In this document: positions 26,001 to 40,200 of the stretch, piece after piece
Layout: each line of letters opens with the position of its first letter
How positions within the stretch are numbered: the first letter of the stretch is position 1
Assembly: GCF_021155765.1 (NCBI RefSeq)
Contig: NC_060111.1
Coordinates: 5,428,481 to 5,492,480, forward strand
Length of the DNA stretch: 64,000 nt
Source: Diprion similis
Taxonomy: Eukaryota > Arthropoda > Insecta > Hymenoptera > Diprionidae
Reading direction: 5' to 3'
The notes under the pieces: model-generated
Told to the model about the DNA's origin: nothing
Seen by the model: the letters and a program-made list of their open reading frames with translations, nothing else
Databases searched by the model: none
Translations under genes and position numbers: made by a program

Positions 26001-29000
26001 GAACTCAGAAAACACATGAAAAATAGCCTAGGACCAGCAGCAGAGAAATGACGATGAAAATCTGCAGTTTTTCGGCTGTAACTTTGCAGGTGTTGCTCGC
26101 AGCGTATCGGGACTGCGATTAATCGATTCCTCTCGCAAAATCACGTCGGAATAGTACCCTAAAGAATTAATTGCAGCACTTTTCAAAGTCGTCGAAATTT
26201 TCGCCAAAAATGCAAAGGGGTTAGCCTTGGATTTTTTTTGGCCGAAAAATCTTTTGTCTGGGAATCGATCCGTATGACGCTTTTTAGACTAATTCGACGC
26301 CTAGGAACTCAGAAAACACATGAAAAATAGCCTAGGACCAGCAGCAGCGAAATGACGATGAAAATCTGCAGTTTTTCGGCTGTAACTTTGCAGGTGTTGC
26401 TCGCAGCGTATCGGGACTGCGATTAATCGATTCCTCTCGCAAAATCACTCCGGAATAGTACCCTAAAGAATTAATTGCAGCACTTTCCAAAGTCGTCGAA
26501 ATTTTCGCCAAAAATGCAAAGGGGTTAGCCTTGGATTTTTTTTGGCCGAAAAATCTTTTGTCTGGGAATCGATCCGTATGACGCTTTTGAGACTAATTCG
26601 ACGCCCAGGAACTCAGAAGACACATGAAAAATAGCCTAGGACCAGCAGCAGAGAAATGACGATGAAAATCTGCAGTTTTTCGGCTGTAACTTTGCAGGTG
26701 TTGCTCGCAGCGTATCGGGACTGCGAATAATCGATTCCTCTCGCAAAATCACGTCGGAATAGTACCCTAAAGAATTAATTGCAGCACTTTTCAAAGTCGT
26801 CGAAATTTTCGCCAAAAATGCAAAGGGGTTAGCCTTGGATTTTTTTTGGCCGAAAAATCTTTTGTCTGGGAATCGATCCGTATGACGCTTTTTAGACTAA
26901 TTCGACGCCCAGGAACTCAGAAAACACATGAAAAATAGCCTAGGACCAGCAGCAGAGAAATGACGATGAAAATCTGCAGTTTTTCGGCTGTAACTTTGCA
27001 GGTGTTGCTCGCAGCGTATCGGGACTGCGATTAATCGATTCCTCTCGCAAAATCACGTCGGAATAGTACCCTAAAGAATTAATTGCAGCACTTTTTAAAG
27101 TCGTCGAAATTTTCGCCAAAAATGCAAAGGGGTTAGCCTTGGATTTTTTTTGGCCGAAAAATCTTTTGTCTGGGAATCGATCCGTATGACGCTTTTTAGA
27201 CTAATTCGACGCCCAGGAACTCAGAAAACACATGAAAAATAGCCTAGGACCAGCAGCAGAGAAATGACGATGAAAATCTGCAGTTTTTCGGCTGTAACTT
27301 TGCAGGTGTTGCTCGCAGCGTATCGGGACTGCGATTAATCGATTCCCCTCGCAAAATCACGTCGGAATAGTACCCTAAAGAATCAATTGCAGCACTTTTC
27401 AAAGTCGTCGAAATTTTCGCCAAAAATGCAAAGGGGTTAGCCTTGGATTTTTTTTGGCCGAAAAATCTTTTGTCTGGGAATCGATCCGTATCACGCTTTT
27501 TAGACTAATTCGACGCCCAGGAACTCAGAAAACACATGAAAAATAGCCTAGGACCAGCAGCAGAGAAATGACGATGAAAATCTGCAGTTTTTCGGCTGTA
27601 ACTTTGCAGGTGTTGCTCGCAGCGTATCGGGACTGCGATTAATCGATTCCTCTCGCGAAATCACGTCGGAATAGTACCCTAAAGAATTAATTGCAGCACT
27701 TTTCAAAGTCGTCGAAATTTTCGCCAAAAATGCAAAGGGGTTAGCCTTGGATTTTTTTTGGCCGAAAAATCTTTTGTCTGGGAATCGATCCGTATGACGC
27801 TTTTTAGACTAATTCGACGCCCAGGAACTCAGAAAACACATGAAAAATAGCCTAGGACCAGCAGCAGAGAAATGACGATGAAAATCTGCAGTTTTTCGGC
27901 TGTAACTTTGCAGGTGTTGCTCGCAGCGTATCGGGACTGCGATTAATCGATTCCTCTCGCGAAATCACGTCGGAATAGTACCCTAAAGAATTAATTGCAG
28001 CACTTTTCAAAGTCGTCGAAATTTTCGCCAAAAATGCAAAGGGGTAAGCCTTGGATTTTTTTTGGCCGAAAAATCTTTTGTCTGGGAATCGATCCGTATG
28101 ACGCTTTTGAGACTAATTCGACGCCCAGGAACTCAGAAAACACATGAAAAATAGCCTAGGACCAGCAGCAGAGAAATGACGATGAAAATCTGCAGTTTTT
28201 CGGCTGTAACTTTGCAGGTGTTGCTCGCAGCGTATCGGGACTGCGATTAATCGATTCCTCTCGCAAAATCACGTCGGAATAGTACCCTAAAGAATTAATT
28301 GCAGCACTTTTCAAAGTCGTCGAAATTTTCGCCAAAAATGCAAAGGGGTTAGCCTTGGATTTTTTTTGGCCGAAAAATCTTTTGTCTGGGAATCGATCCG
28401 TATGACGCTTTTTAGACTAATTCGACGCCCAGGAACTCAGAAAACACATGAAAAATAGCCTAGGACCAGCAGCAGAGAAATGACGATGAAAATCTGCAGT
28501 TTTTCGGCTGTAACTTTGCAGGTGTTGCTCGCAGCGTATCGGGACTGCGATTAATCGATTCCTCTCGCAAAATCACGTCGGAATAGTACCCTAAAGAATT
28601 AATTGCAGCACTTTTCAAAGTCGTCGAAATTTTTGCCAAAAATGCAAAGGGGTTAGCCTTGGATTTTTTTTGGCCGAAAAATCTTTTGTCTGGGAATCGA
28701 TCCGTTTGACGCTTTTTCGTCTAATTCGACGCCCAGGAACTCAGAAAACACATGAAAAATAGCCTAGGACCAGCAGCAGAGAAATGACGATGAAAATCTG
28801 CAGTTTTTTGGCTGTAACTTTGCAGGTGTTGCTCGCAGCGTATCGGGACTGCGATTAATCGATTCCTCTCGCAAAATCACGTCGGAATAGTACCCTAAAG
28901 AATTAATTGCAGCACTTTTTAAAGTCGTCGAAATTTTCGCCAAAAATGCAAAGGGGTTAGCCTTGGATTTTTTTTGGCCGAAAAATCTTTTGTCTGGGAA

Positions 29001-29599
29001 TCGATCCGTTTGACGCTTTTTCGTCTAATTCGACGCCCAGGAACTCAGAAAACACATGAAAAATAGCCTAGGACCAGCAGCAGAGAAATGACGATGAAAA
29101 TCTGCAGTTTTTCGGCTGTAACTTTGCAGGTGTTGCTCGCAGCGTATCGGGACTGCGATTAATCGATTCCTCTCGCAAAATCACGTCGGAATAGTACCCT
29201 AAAGAATTAATTGCAGCACTTTTCAAAGTCGTCGAAATTTTCGCCAAAAATGCAAAGGGGTTAGCCTTGGATTTTTTTTTGCCGAAAAATCTTTTGTCTG
29301 GGAATCGATCCGTATCACGCTTTTTAGACTAATTCGACGCCCAGGAACTCAGAAAACACATGAAAAATAGCCTAGGACCAGCAGCAGAGAAATGACGATG
29401 AAAATCTGCAGTTTTTCGGCTGTAACTTTGCAGGTGTTGCTCGCAGCGTATCGGGACTGCGATTAATCGATTCCTCTCGCAAAATCACGTCGGAATAGTA
29501 CCCTAAAGAATTAATTGCAGCACTTTTCAAAGTCGTCGAGATTTTCGCCAAAAATGCAAAGGGGTTAGCCTTGGATTTTTTTTGGCCGAAAAATCTTTT

Positions 29600-32500
29600 G
29601 TCTGGGAATCGATCCGTATGACGCTTTCTTGACTAATTCGACGGCCAGGAACTCAGAAAACACATGAAAAATAGCCTAGGACCAGCAGCAGAGAAATGAC
29701 GATGAAAATCTGCAGTTTTTCGGCTGTAACTTCACAGGTGTTGCTCGCAGCGTATCGGGACTGCGATTAATCGATTCCCCTCGCAAAATCACGTCGGAAT
29801 AGTACCCTAAAGAATCAATTGCAGCACTTTTCAAAGTCGTCGAAATTTTCGCCAAAAATGCAAAGGGGTTAGCCTTAGATTTTTTTTGGCCGAAAAATCT
29901 TTTGTCTGGGAATCGATCCGTATGACGCTTTTTAGACTAATTCGACGCCCAGGAACTCAAAAAACACATGAAAAATAGCCTAGGACCAGCAGCAGAGAAA
30001 TGACGATGAAAATCTGCAGTTTTTCGGCTGTAACTTCACAGGTGTTGCTCGCAGCGTATCGAGACTGCGATTAATCGATTCCTCTCGCAAAATCACGTCG
30101 GAATAGTACCCTAAAGAATTAATTGCAGCACTTTTTAAAGTCGTCGAAATTTTCGCCAAAAATGCAAAGGGGTTAGCCTTGGATTTTTTTTGGCCGAAAA
30201 ATCTTTTGTCTGGGAATCGATCCGTTTGACGCTTTTTCGTCTAATTCGACGCCCAGGAACTCAGAAAACACATGAAAAATAGCCTAGGACCAGCAGCAGA
30301 GAAATGACGATGAAAATCTGCAGTTTTTCGGCTGTAACTTTGCAGGTGTTGCTCGCAGCGTATCGGGACTGCGATTAATCGATTCCTCTCGCAAAATCAC
30401 GTCGGAATAGTACCCTAAAGAATTAATTGCAGCACTTTTCAAAGTCGTCGAAATTTTCGCCAAAAATGCAAAGGGGTTAGCCTTGGATTTTTTTTTGCCG
30501 AAAAATCTTTTGTCTGGGAATCGATCCGTATCACGCTTTTTAGACTAATTCGACGCCCAGGAACTCAGAAAACACATGAAAAATAGCCTAGGACCAGCAG
30601 CAGAGGAATGACGATGGAAATCTGCAGTTTTTCGGCTGTAACTTTGCAGGTGTTGCTCGCAGCGTATCGGGACTGCGATTGATCGATTCCTCTCGCTAAA
30701 TCACGTCGGAATAGTACCCTAAAGAATCAATTGCAGCACTTTTCAAAGTCGTCGAAATTTTCGCAAAAAATGCAAAGGGGTTAGCCTTGGATTTTTTTTG
30801 GCCGAAAAATCTTTTGTCTGGGAATCGATCCGTATCACGCTTTTTAGACTAATTCGACGCCCAGAAACTCAGAAAACACATGAAAAATAGCCTAGGACCA
30901 GCAGCAGAGAAATGACGATGAAAATCTGCAGTTTTTCGGCTGTAACTTTGCAGGTGTTGCTCGCAGCGTATCGGGACTGCGATTAATCGATTCCTCTCGC
31001 AAAATCACGTCGGAATAGTACCCTAAAGAATTAATTGCAGCACTTTTCAAAGTCGTCGAGATTTTCGCCAAAAATGCAAAGGGGTTAGCCTTGGATTTTT
31101 TTTGGCCGAAAAATCTTTTGTCTGGGAATCGATCCGTATGACGCTTTTTAGACTAATTCGACGCCCAGGAACTCAGAAAACACATGAAAAATAGCCTAGG
31201 ACCAGCAGCAGAGAAATGACGATGAAAATCTGCAGTTTTTCGGCTGTAACTTTGCAGGTGTTGCTCGCAGCGTATCGGGACTGCGATTAATCGATTCCTC
31301 TCGCAAAATCACGTCGGAATAGTACCCTAAAGAATTAATTGCAGCACTTTTCAAAGTCGTCGAAATTTTCGCCAAAAATGCAAAGGGGTTAGCCTTGGAT
31401 TTTTTTTGGCCGAAAAATCTTTTGTCTGGGAATCGATCCGTATGACGCTTTCTTGACTAATTCGACGGCCAGGAACTCAGAAAACACATGAAAAATAGCC
31501 TAGGACCAGCAGCAGAGAAATGACGATGAAAATCTGCAGTTTTTCGGCTGTAACTTTGCAGGTGTTGCTCGCAGCGTATCGGGACTGCGATTAATCGATT
31601 CCCCTCGCAAAATCACGTCGGAATAGTACCCTAAAGAATCAATTGCAGCACTTTTCAAAGTCGTCGAAATTTTCGCCAAAAATGCAAAGGGGTTAGCCTT
31701 AGATTTTTTTTGGCCGAAAAATCTTTTGTCTGGGAATCGATCCGTATGACGCTTTTTAGACTAATTCGACGCCCAGGAACTCAAAAAACACATGAAAAAT
31801 AGCCTAGGACCAGCAGCAGAGAAATGACGATGAAAATCTGCAGTTTTTCGGCTGTAACTTTGCAGGTGTTGCTCGCAGCGTATCGGGACTGCGATTAATC
31901 GATTCCTCTCGCAAAATCACGTCGGAATAGTACCCTAAAGAATTAATTGCAGCACTTTTCAAAGTCGTCGAAATTTTCGCCAAAAATGCAAAGGGGTTAG
32001 CCTTGGATTTTTTTTGGCCGAAAAATCTTTTGTCTGGGAATCGATCCGTATGACGCTTTTTAGACTAATTCGACGCCCAGGAACTCAGAAAACACATGAA
32101 AAATAGCCTAGGACCAGCAGCAGAGAAATGACGATGAAAATCTGCAGTTTTTCGGCTGTAACTTTGCAGGTGTTGCTCGCAGCGTATCGGGACTGCGATT
32201 AATCGATTCCTCTCGCAAAATCACTCCGGAATAGTACCCTAAAGAATTAATTGCAGCACTTTTCAAAGTCGTCGAAATTTTCGCCAAAAATGCAAAGGGG
32301 TTAGCCTTGGATTTTTTTTGGCCGAAAAATCTTTTGTCTGGGAATCGATCCGTATGACGCTTTTGAGACTAATTCGACGCCCAGGAACTCAGAAAACACA
32401 TGAAAAATAGCCTAGGACCAGCAGCAGAGAAATGACGATGAAAATCTGCAGTTTTTCGGCTGTAACTTTGCAGGTGTTGCTCGCAGCGTATCGGGACTGC

Positions 32501-34100
32501 GATTAATCGATTCCTCTCGCAAAATCACGTCGGAATAGTACCCTAAAGAATCAATTGCAGCACTTTTCAAAGTCGTCGAAATTTTCGCCAAAAATGCAAA
32601 GGGGTTAGCCTTGGATTTTTTTTGGCCGAAAAATCTTTTGTCTGGGAATCGATCCGTATGACGCTTTTTAGACTAATTCGACGCCCAGGAACTCAGAAAA
32701 CACATGAAAAATAGCCTAGGACCAGCAGCAGAGAAATGACGATGAAAATCTGCAGTTTTTCGGCTGTAACTTTGCAGGTGTTGCTCGCAGCGTATCGGGA
32801 CTGCGATTAATCGATTCCTCTCGCAAAATCACGTCGGAATAGTACCCTAAAGAATTAATTGCAGCACTTTTTAAAGTCGTCGAAATTTTCGCCAAAAATG
32901 CAAAGGGGTTAGCCTTGGATTTTTTTTGGCCGAAAAATCTTTTGTCTGGGAATCGATCCGTTTGACGCTTTTTCGTCTAATTCGACGCCCAGGAACTCAG
33001 AAAACACATGAAAAATAGCCTAGGACCAGCAGCAGAGAAATGACGATGAAAATCTGCAGTTTTTCGGCTGTAACTTTGCAGGTGTTGCTCGCAGCGTATC
33101 GGGACTGCGATTAATCGATTCCTCTCGCAAAATCACGTCGGAAGAGTACCCTAAAGAATTGATTGCAGCACTTTTCAAAGTCGTCGAAATTTTCGCCAAA
33201 AATGCAAAGGGGTTAGCCTTGGATTTTTTTTTGCCGAAAAATCTTTTGTCTGGGGATCGATCCGTATCACGCTTTTTAGACTAATTCGACGCCCAGGAAC
33301 TCAGAAAACACATGAAAAATAGCCTAGGACCAGCAGCAGAGGAATGACGATGGAAATCTGCAGTTTTTCGGCTGTAACTTTGCAGGTGTTGCTCGCAGCG
33401 TATCGGGACTGCGATTGATCGATTCCTCTCGCTAAATCACGTCGGAATAGTACCCTAAAGAATCAATTGCAGCACTTTTCAAAGTCGTCGAAATTTTCGC
33501 AAAAAATGCAAAGGGGTTAGCCTTGGATTTTTTTTGGCCGAAAAATCTTTTGTCTGGGAATCGATCCGTATCACGCTTTTTAGACTAATTCGACGCCCAG
33601 AAACTCAGAAAACACATGAAAAATAGCCTAGGACCAGCAGCAGAGAAATGACGATGAAAATCTGCAGTTTTTCGGCTGTAACTTTGCAGGTGTTGCTCGC
33701 AGCGTATCGGGACTGCGATTAATCGATTCCTCTCGCAAAATCACGTCGGAATAGTACCCTAAAGAATTAATTGCAGCACTTTTCAAAGTCGTCGAGATTT
33801 TCGCCAAAAATGCAAAGGGGTTAGCCTTGGATTTTTTTTGGCCGAAAAATCTTTTGTCTGGGAATCGATCCGTATGACGCTTTTTAGACTAATTCGACGC
33901 CCAGGAACTCAGAAAACACATGAAAAATAGCCTAGGACCAGCAGCAGAGAAATGACGATGAAAATCTGCAGTTTTTCGGCTGTAACTTTGCAGGTGTTGC
34001 TCGCAGCGTATCGGGACTGCGATTAATCGATTCCTCTCGCAAAATCACGTCGGAATAGTACCCTAAAGAATTAATTGCAGCACTTTTCAAAGTCGTCGAG
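29600..34100. repeat. Overlapping 6- and 9-monomer higher-order repeats
   Basis: A two-monomer signature (GCTTTCTTGACTAATTCGAC with CGACGGCC, then GATTCCCCTCGC, CCTTAGATT and ACTCAAAAAACAC) occurs at about 29.62-29.96 kb and again 1824 bases later, 6 x 304. A separate block with CAGAGGAATGACGATGG, GATTGATCGATTCC and CTCTCGCTAAATCACG occurs at 30601 and 33337, exactly 2736 bases or 9 x 304 apart; it matches from about 30.07-31.36 kb to 32.80-34.10 kb. The two displacements interleave. Confidence 0.85.
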
Positions 34101-34239
34101 ATTTTCGCCGAAAATGCAAAGGGGTTAGCCTTGGATTTTTTTTGGCCGAAAAATCTTTTGTCTGGGAATCGATCCGTATGACGCTTTTAAGACTAATTCG
34201 ACGCCCAGGAACTCAGAAAACACATGAAAAATAGCCTAG

Positions 34240-37200
34240 GACCAGCAGCAGAGAAATAACGATAAAAATCTGCAGTTTTTCGGCTGTAACTTTGCAGGTG
34301 TTGCTCGCAGCGTATCGGGACTGCGATTAATCGATTCCTCTCGCGAAATCACGTCGGAATAGGACCCTAGAGAATTAATTGCAGCACTTTTCAAAGTCGT
34401 CGAAATTTTCGCCAAAAATGCAAAGGGGTTAGCCTTGGATTTTTTTCGGCCGAAAAATCTTTTGTCTGGGAATCGATCCGTTTGACGCTTTTTCGTCTAA
34501 TTCGACGCCCAGGAACTCAGAAAACACATGAAAAATAGCCTAGGACCAGCAGCAGAGAAATGACGATGAAAATCTGCAGTTTTCCGGCTGTAACTCTGCA
34601 GGTGTTGCTCGCAGCGTATCGGGACTGCGATTAATCGATTTCTCTCGCAAAATCACGTCGCAATAGTACCCTAAAGAATTAATTGCAGCACTTTTTAAAG
34701 TCGTCGAAATTTTCGCCAAAAATGCAAAGGGGTTAGCCTTGGATTTTTTTTGGCCGAAAAATCTTTTGTCTGGGAATCGATCCGTATGACGCTTTCTTGA
34801 CTAATTCGACGGCCAGGAACTCAGAAAACACATGAAAAATAGCCTAGGACCAGCAGCAGAGAAATGACGATGAAAATCTGCAGTTTTTCGGCTGTAACTT
34901 CACAGGTGTTGCTCGCAGCGTATCGGGACTGCGATTAATCGATTCCCCTCGCAAAATCACGTCGGAATAGTACCCTAAAGAATCAATTGCAGCACTTTTC
35001 AAAGTCGTCGAAATTTTCGCCAAAAATGCAAAGGGGTTAGCCTTAGATTTTTTTTGGCCGAAAAATCTTTTGTCTGGGAATCGATCCGTATGACGCTTTT
35101 TAGACTCATTCGACGCCCAGGAACTCAAAAAACACATGAAAAATAGCCTAGGACCAGCAGCAGAGAAATGACGATGAAAATCTGCAGTTTTTCGGCTGTA
35201 ACTTTGCAGGTGTTGCTCGCAGCGTATCGGGACTGCGATTAATCGATTCCTTTCGCAAAATCACGTCGGAATAGTACCCTAAAGAATTAATTGCAGCACT
35301 TTTTAAAGTCGTCGAAATTTTCGCCAAAAATGCAAAGGGGTTAGCCTTGGATTTTTTTTGGCCGAAAAATCTTTTGTCTGGAAATCGATCCGTATGACGC
35401 TTTTCAGACTAATTCGAGGCCTAGGAACTCAGAAAACACATGAAAAATAGCCTAGGACCAGCAGCAGAGAAATGACGATGAAAATCTGCAGTTTTTCGGC
35501 TGTAACTTTGCAGGTGTTGCTCGCAGCGTATCGGGACTGCGATTAATCGATTCCTTTCGCAAAATCACGTCGGAATAGTACCCTAAAGAATTATTTGCAG
35601 CACTTTTTAAAGTCGTCGAAATTTTCGCCAAAAATGCAAAGGGGTTAGCCTTGGATTTTTTTTGGCCGAAAAATCTTTTGTCTGGGAATCGATCCGTATG
35701 ACGCTTTTTAGACTAATTCGACGCCTAGGAACTCAGAAAACACATGAAAAATAGCCTAGGACCAGCAGCAGAGAAATGACGATGAAAATCTGCAGTTTTT
35801 CGGCTGTAACTTTGCAGGTGTTGCTCGCAGCGTATCGGGACTGCGATTAATCGATTCCTCTCGCGAAATCACGTCGGAATAGTACCCTAAAGAATTAATT
35901 GCAGCACTTTTCAAAGTCGTCGAAATTTTCGCCAAAAATGCAAAGGGGTTAGCCTTGGATTTTTTTTGGCCGAAAAATCTTTTGTCTGGGAATCGATCCG
36001 TATGACGCTTTTTAGACTAATTCGACGCCCAGGAACTCAGAAAACACATGAAAAATAGCCTAGGACCAGCAGCAGAGAAATGACGATGAAAATCTGCAGT
36101 TTTTCGGCTGTAACTTTGCAGGTGTTGCTCGCAGCGTATCGGGACTGCGATTAATCGATTCCTCTCGCGAAATCACGTCGGAATAGTACCCTAAAGAATT
36201 AATTGCAGCACTTTTCAAAGTCGTCGAAATTTTCGCCAAAAATGCAAAGGGGTTAGCCTTGGATTTTTTTTGGCTGAAAAATCTTTTGTCTGGGAATCGA
36301 TCCGTATGACGCTTTTTAGACTAATTCGACGCCTAGGAACTCAGAAAACACATGAAAAATAGCCTAGGACCAGCAGCAGAGAAATGACGATGAAAATCTG
36401 CAGTTTTTCGGCTGTAACTTTGCAGGTGTTGCTCGCAGCGTATCGGGACTGCGATTAATCGATTCCTCTCGCGAAATCACGTCGGAATAGTACCCTAAAG
36501 AATTAATTGCAGCACTTTTCAAAGTCGTCGAAATTTTCGCCAAAAATGCAAAGGGGTTAGCCTTGGATTTTTTTTGGCCGAAAAATCTTTTGTCTGGGAA
36601 TCGATCCGTATGACGCTTTTTAGACTAATTCGACGCCCAGGAACTCAGAAAACACATGAAAAATAGCCTAGGACCAGCAGCAGAGAAATGACGATGAAAA
36701 TCTGCAGTTTTTCGGCTGTAACTTTGCAGGTGTTGCTCGCAGCGTATCGGGACTGCGATTAATCGATTCCTCTCGCAAAATCACGTCGGAATAGTACCCT
36801 AAAGAATTAATTGCAGCACTTTTTAAAGTCGTCGAAATTTTCGCCAAAAATGCAAAGGGGTTAGCCTTGGATTTTTTTTGGCCGAAAAATCTTTTGTCTG
36901 GGAATCGATCCGTATGACGCTTTTTAGACTAATTCGACGCCCAGGAACTCAGAAAACACATGAAAAATAGCCTAGGACCAGCAGCAGAGAAATGACGATG
37001 AAAATCTGCAGTTTTTCGGCTGTAACTTTGCAGGTGTTGCTCGCAGCGTATCAGGACTGCGATTAATCGATTCCTTTTGCAAAATCACGTCGGAATAGTA
37101 CCCTAAAGAATTAATTGCAGCACTTCTTAAAGTCGTCGAAATTTTCGTCAAAAATGCAAAGGGGTTAGCCTTGGATTTTTTTTGGCCGAAAAATCTTTTG

Positions 37201-40200
37201 TCTGGGAATCGATCCGTATGACGCTTTTCAGACTAATTCGACGCCCAGGAACTCAGAAAACACATGAAAAATAGCCTACGACCAGCAGCAGAGAAATGAC
37301 GATGAAAATCTGCAGTTTTTCGGCTGTAACTTTGCAGGTGTTGCTCGCAGCGTATCGGGACTGCGATTAATCGATTCCTCTCGCGAAATCACGTCGGAAT
37401 AGTACCCTAAAGAATTAATTGCAGCACTTTTCAAAGTCGTCGAAATTTTCGCCAAAAATGCAAAGGGGTTAGCCTTGGATTTTTTTTGGCCGAAAAATCT
37501 TTTGTCTGGGAATCGATCCGTAGACGCTTTTTAGACTAATTCGACGCCCAGGAACTCAGAAAACACATGAAAAATAGCCTAGGACCAGCAGCAGAGAAAT
37601 GACGATGAAAATCTGCAGTTTTTCGGCTGTAACTTTGCAGGTGTTGCTCGCAGCGTATCGGGACTGCGATTAATCGATTCCTCTCGCGAAATCACGTCGG
37701 AATAGTACCCTAGAGAATTAATTGCAGCACTTTTCAAAGTCGTCGAAATTTTCGCCAAAAATGCAAAGGGGTTAGCCTTGGATTTTTTTTGGCCGAAAAA
37801 TCTTTTGTCTGGGAATCGATCCGTATGACGCTTTTTAGACTAATTCGACGCCCAGGAAGTCAGAAAACACGTGAAAAATAGCCTAGGACCAGCAGCAGAG
37901 AAATAACGATAAAAATCTGCAGTTTTTCGGCTGTAACTTTGCAGGTGTTGCTCGCAGCGTATCGGGACTGCGATTAATCGATTCCTCTCGCGAAATCACG
38001 TCGGAATAGGACCCTAGAGAATTAATTGCAGCACTTTTCAAAGTCGTCGAAATTTTCGCCAAAAATGCAAAGGGGTTAGCCTTGGATTTTTTTCGGCCGA
38101 AAAATCTTTTGTCTGGGAATCGATCCGTTTGACGCTTTTTCGTCTAATTCGACGCCCAGGAACTCAGAAAACACATGAAAAATAGCCTAGGACCAGCAGC
38201 AGAGAAATGACGATGAAAATCTGCAGTTTTCCGGCTGTAACTCTGCAGGTGTTGCTCGCAGCGTATCGGGACTGCGATTAATCGATTTCTCTCGCAAAAT
38301 CACGTCGCAATAGTACCCTAAAGAATTAATTGCAGCACTTTTTAAAGTCGTCGAAATTTTCGCCAAAAATGCAAAGGGGTTAGCCTTGGATTTTTTTTGG
38401 CCGAAAAATCTTTTGTCTGGGAATCGATCCGTATGACGCTTTCTTGACTAATTCGACGGCCAGGAACTCAGAAAACACATGAAAAATAGCCTAGGACCAG
38501 CAGCAGAGAAATGACGATGAAAATCTGCAGTTTTTCGGCTGTAACTTCACAGGTGTTGCTCGCAGCGTATCGGGACTGCGATTAATCGATTCCCCTCGCA
38601 AAATCACGTCGGAATAGTACCCTAAAGAATCAATTGCAGCACTTTTCAAAGTCGTCGAAATTTTCGCCAAAAATGCAAAGGGGTTAGCCTTAGATTTTTT
38701 TTGGCCGAAAAATCTTTTGTCTGGGAATCGATCCGTATGACGCTTTTTAGACTCATTCGACGCCCAGGAACTCAAAAAACACATGAAAAATAGCCTAGGA
38801 CCAGCAGCAGAGAAATGACGATGAAAATCTGCAGTTTTTCGGCTGTAACTTTGCAGGTGTTGCTCGCAGCGTATCGGGACTGCGATTAATCGATTCCTTT
38901 CGCAAAATCACGTCGGAATAGTACCCTAAAGAATTAATTGCAGCACTTTTTAAAGTCGTCGAAATTTTCGCCAAAAATGCAAAGGGGTTAGCCTTGGATT
39001 TTTTTTGGCCGAAAAATCTTTTGTCTGGAAATCGATCCGTATGACGCTTTTCAGACTAATTCGAGGCCTAGGAACTCAGAAAACACATGAAAAATAGCCT
39101 AGGACCAGCAGCAGAGAAATGACGATGAAAATCTGCAGTTTTTCGGCTGTAACTTTGCAGGTGTTGCTCGCAGCGTATCGGGACTGCGATTAATCGATTC
39201 CTTTCGCAAAATCACGTCGGAATAGTACCCTAAAGAATTATTTGCAGCACTTTTTAAAGTCGTCGAAATTTTCGCCAAAAATGCAAAGGGGTTAGCCTTG
39301 GATTTTTTTTGGCCGAAAAATCTTTTGTCTGGGAATCGATCCGTATGACGCTTTCTTGACTAATTCGACGCCCAGGAACTCAGAAAACACATGAAAAATA
39401 GCCTAGGACCAGCAGCAGAGGAATGACGATGAAAATCTGCAGTTTTTCGGCTGTAACTTTACAGGTGTTGCTCGCAGCGTATCGGGACTGCGATTGATCG
39501 ATTCCCCTCGCAAAATCACGTCGGAATGGTACCCTAAAGAATCAATTGCAGCACTTTTCAAAGTCGTCGAAATTTCCGCCAAAAATGCAAAGGGGTTAGC
39601 CTTGGATTTTTTTTGGCCGAAAAATCTTTTGTCTGGAAATCGATCCGTATGACGCTTTTCAGACTAATTCGACGCCTAGGAACTCAGAAAACACATGAAA
39701 AATAGCCTAGGACCAGCAGCAGAGAAATGACGATGAAAATCTGCAGTTTTTCGGCTGTAACTTTGCAGGTGTTGCTCGCAGCGTATCGGGACTGCGATAA
39801 ATCGATTCCTCTCGCAAAATCACGTCGGAATAGTACCCTAAAGAATTAATTGCAGCACTTTTCAAAGTCGTCGAAATTTTCGACAAAAATGCAAAGGGGT
39901 TAGCCTTGGATTTTTTTTGGCTGAAAAATCTTTTGTCTGGGAATCGATCCGTATGACGCTTTTTAGACTAATTCGACGCCTAGGAACTCAGAAAACACAT
40001 GAAAAATAGCCTAGGACCAGCAGCAGAGAAATGACGATGAAAATCTGCAGTTTTTCGGCTGTAACTTTGCAGGTGTTGCTCGCAGCGTATCGGGACTGCG
40101 ATTAATCGATTCCTCTCGCGAAATCACGTCGGAATAGTACCCTAAAGAATTAATTGCAGCACTTTTCAAAGTCGTCGAAATTTTCGCCAAAAATGCAAAG

